NCBI GenBank assembly: GCA_018830135.1
Contig: JAHJTB010000177.1
Span: 1 to 41,826 of the forward strand
Origin: Pseudomonadota bacterium
GTDB lineage: Bacteria > Desulfobacterota > Desulfarculia > Adiutricales > JAGVGV01
Length of the DNA: 41,826 nucleotides
Direction: 5' to 3'
This document shows positions 40,416-41,826 of the stretch, in pieces. How positions within the stretch are numbered: position 1 is the first letter of the stretch; each line of letters opens with the position of its first letter. The translations under genes were made by a program, and so were the position numbers. The notes under the pieces are model-generated. The model worked only from the letters and a program-made list of their open reading frames with translations. It was not told where the DNA came from and did not search any database.

Positions 40416-41129
40416 ATGAGATTCAGGATTCCGGCGCTAGCAACCCTCGTGATTGCTGCATTTCTACTTGCCTCTTGCTCTCAAGTCCCGAAACCAACGA
40501 GCTACCCGGTTAACTTCCAGAAAAAGATGCAGGCGGTCCACCATTGGGACGTTCTGGCTGCCGAGCTTGCCGTTGAGATCAAGCGGACGTTAGAAGAAAA
40601 TGCGTACGTGGGCGATACGCCGGTTTACGTCCGGACGAAAGAGCCCTCAACCTTCAGCAAGGTCTTCAACCCGCTGCTGGAAGCGCAGCTCATGAAACAT
40701 GGGCTGAGGGTCTCTGAGACCGGCGAAAACGCCCTCTGGGTCGACTATGAGATTCTGCTGGTAAAACACCGGTCGGATCGCCAGGCCTCCTCGCGTCGGG
40801 TTACACCTGGCGTCATGGGCCTTGCCGGGGCGATGATAATCAACATTGCGGACCTGGTCTCTTCAAAGGCCGAGGAAGCCGCAGGCTGGGCCGCCGTCGG
40901 GTCCCTGGAGCTTCTGAATCTAATTGGCGTCTTCGACGGCCAGTCGGCATCTGGCAGCGAGAACCCGGTTTCAGACTACGAGCTTGTATTCCTGACCAAG
41001 ATCATTGCCAGCAATACAGTGCTGGCCAGGAACTCCCGAATCTACTACATCAACGACAAGGACGTCTGGCACTACCAGCCGAGGACCGACACTCGGCTGA
41101 AATCCTTCTCCGTAACCAACACGCAGTAG
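40416..41129 (+). CDS. Predicted lipoprotein of unknown function
   Basis: A 237-residue lipoprotein precursor with lipobox LLASC (Cys21) after a hydrophobic signal. The mature part contains a predicted membrane-associated or buried hydrophobic stretch (GVMGLAGAMIINIADLVSSK, about 131-151) and a C-terminal beta-rich segment. ATG 40416 has CGGAGG about 6 bases upstream. It lies 22 bases before the FlgO-like lipoprotein gene, forming a two-gene operon. The pairing suggests a shared outer-membrane role; I do not recognise the family. Confidence 0.75.
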   Translation: MRFRIPALATLVIAAFLLASCSQVPKPTSYPVNFQKKMQAVHHWDVLAAELAVEIKRTLEENAYVGDTPVYVRTKEPSTFSKVFNPLLEAQLMKHGLRVSETGENALWVDYEILLVKHRSDRQASSRRVTPGVMGLAGAMIINIADLVSSKAEEAAGWAAVGSLELLNLIGVFDGQSASGSENPVSDYELVFLTKIIASNTVLARNSRIYYINDKDVWHYQPRTDTRLKSFSVTNTQ

Positions 41130-41151
41130 GCTCATAGAGAGGGGACCCGTG

Positions 41152-41703
41152 ATGCGGCGCTGTATTGTTCTGTTCTTCCTGTTCGCCTTGATGGCCTCTT
41201 TGATCTCTGGTTGCAGCCAGATGTTAAGATCGCCCCATGACATCCCTTGGGACGGCAACTTCGTGACCATCAGCTACGAGATCGCTGACCGGCTGGAGAA
41301 TAATCTCCGATATCCCATCCCGCCGGATGAGCCCATCCTGGTCACCAGCCTGGTCAACGTGGACCAGTTGGAGGAGTCTACGACCATCGGCCGGATGATG
41401 TCCGAGCAGATCGCTTCCAGGCTGAGCCAGAACGGCTACAAGGTCATCGAGATGAAGCTTAGGACCAAGTCGGTCTATATCAAGAGGCGGGCCGGGGAGT
41501 TCCTCCTGAGCCGTGATCTGAAGGAGATCAGCAACGACCACCAGGCTAATACGGTTGTGGTGGGGACGTACGGGGGGACCAGGGACCAGCTCTATGTGTC
41601 GGTGCGGATCGTCCGGACCACTGACAGCGTGATCGTTTCGTCTTGCGATGCGTGTATTCCAGTGGGGGAGGCGTATATTTATAGGATTTTTCCGAGTAGG
41701 TGA
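41152..41703 (+). CDS. FlgO-like outer-membrane lipoprotein
   Basis: A 183-residue lipoprotein with lipobox LISGC (Cys21). The mature domain carries FlgO-family features: SYEIADRLENNL, ILVTSLVNVDQLEESTTIGR, SEQIASRLSQNGYKVIEMKL and GEFLLSRDLKEI, then VVGTY and VSVRIV. FlgO is an outer-membrane protein needed for Vibrio motility, but FlgO-domain lipoproteins also occur away from flagellar genes, as here, where no flagellar gene is visible. ATG 41152 is preferred over the GTG three bases upstream, as AGAGGGG is 7 bases before it. The last 120 bases of the window hold nothing I can assign. Confidence 0.8.
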   Translation: MRRCIVLFFLFALMASLISGCSQMLRSPHDIPWDGNFVTISYEIADRLENNLRYPIPPDEPILVTSLVNVDQLEESTTIGRMMSEQIASRLSQNGYKVIEMKLRTKSVYIKRRAGEFLLSRDLKEISNDHQANTVVVGTYGGTRDQLYVSVRIVRTTDSVIVSSCDACIPVGEAYIYRIFPSR

Positions 41704-41826
41704 TATTATATGCGTCTGCGCTGCTGTCCAAAATACGTAAAGAATCCAGTATCCGTATTAATGATAACAATCAGTTAGGGTTTGAATAATCGAATTTGAA
41801 AAACAAGGTTCTCCTCCGTCATTCTC

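Noticed and set aside
1-41826. CRISPR arrays, rRNA genes and complete transposases
   Set aside because: No regularly spaced short repeats, no rRNA-like sequence and no transposase-like protein were found on either strand.

Overview
The window looks like a chromosomal segment of a strictly anaerobic, GC-rich Gram-negative bacterium, most likely a Desulfobacterota (former Deltaproteobacteria) sulfate reducer or relative. This is inferred from gene content: two TRAP carboxylate transporters, acyl-CoA chemistry, an ATP-driven radical dehydratase/benzoyl-CoA-reductase-type enzyme and short Fe-S flavin enoate reductases. No marker gene for taxonomy is present.

Left edge (1-1.4 kb): toxin-antitoxin debris and genes. 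These are a cut-off MNT-type nucleotidyltransferase, a HicB-like antitoxin pseudogene and a VapBC pair.

Main block (1.6-26.7 kb, all on the minus strand, so read from right to left): a large catabolic array. A sigma70-like promoter at about 26.77-26.80 kb precedes two ASKHA/[4Fe-4S] activator ATPases, then a soluble triple-PAS sensor kinase with a NarL-type regulator, then two 2-hydroxyacyl-CoA dehydratase/BcrBC-type subunits. Next come a complete TRAP transporter (DctP-Q-M), two conserved proteins I cannot name, a short Fe-S old-yellow-enzyme reductase, a CoA ligase fused to an SCP2 domain, a second CoA ligase and an MmgE/PrpD-family protein. A second complete TRAP transporter, a lactonase-like metallo-beta-lactamase, two short-chain dehydrogenases and a phosphotriesterase-like hydrolase finish the array. 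A divergent CaiB/BaiF gene with alpha-methylacyl-CoA racemase residues opens the opposite direction at 27.1 kb. Together they look like uptake, CoA activation, epimerisation, reduction or dehydration, and ring or lactone processing of an unidentified carboxylic acid. The substrate cannot be read from sequence.

Middle right (28.3-35.7 kb): intergenic long-palindrome elements, an OmpR/CpxR-type regulator with its HAMP sensor kinase, and a divergent RND efflux pump (membrane fusion protein plus inner-membrane pump, no outer-membrane channel).

Right (35.7-38.6 kb): a truncated PAAR-like (DUF4150-type) remnant, another long palindrome, and a second short Fe-S old-yellow-enzyme reductase.

Far right (38.6-41.8 kb): a 3' fragment of tRNA-Glu next to two inverted pairs of 12-bp-spaced repeats, which looks like an integrase attachment site. 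The accessory DNA beyond it holds a HicB-like fragment fused head-on to a truncated secreted nuclease, a small unknown protein and two lipoproteins, one FlgO-like. The window therefore probably crosses the edge of an integrated element at about 38.75 kb.
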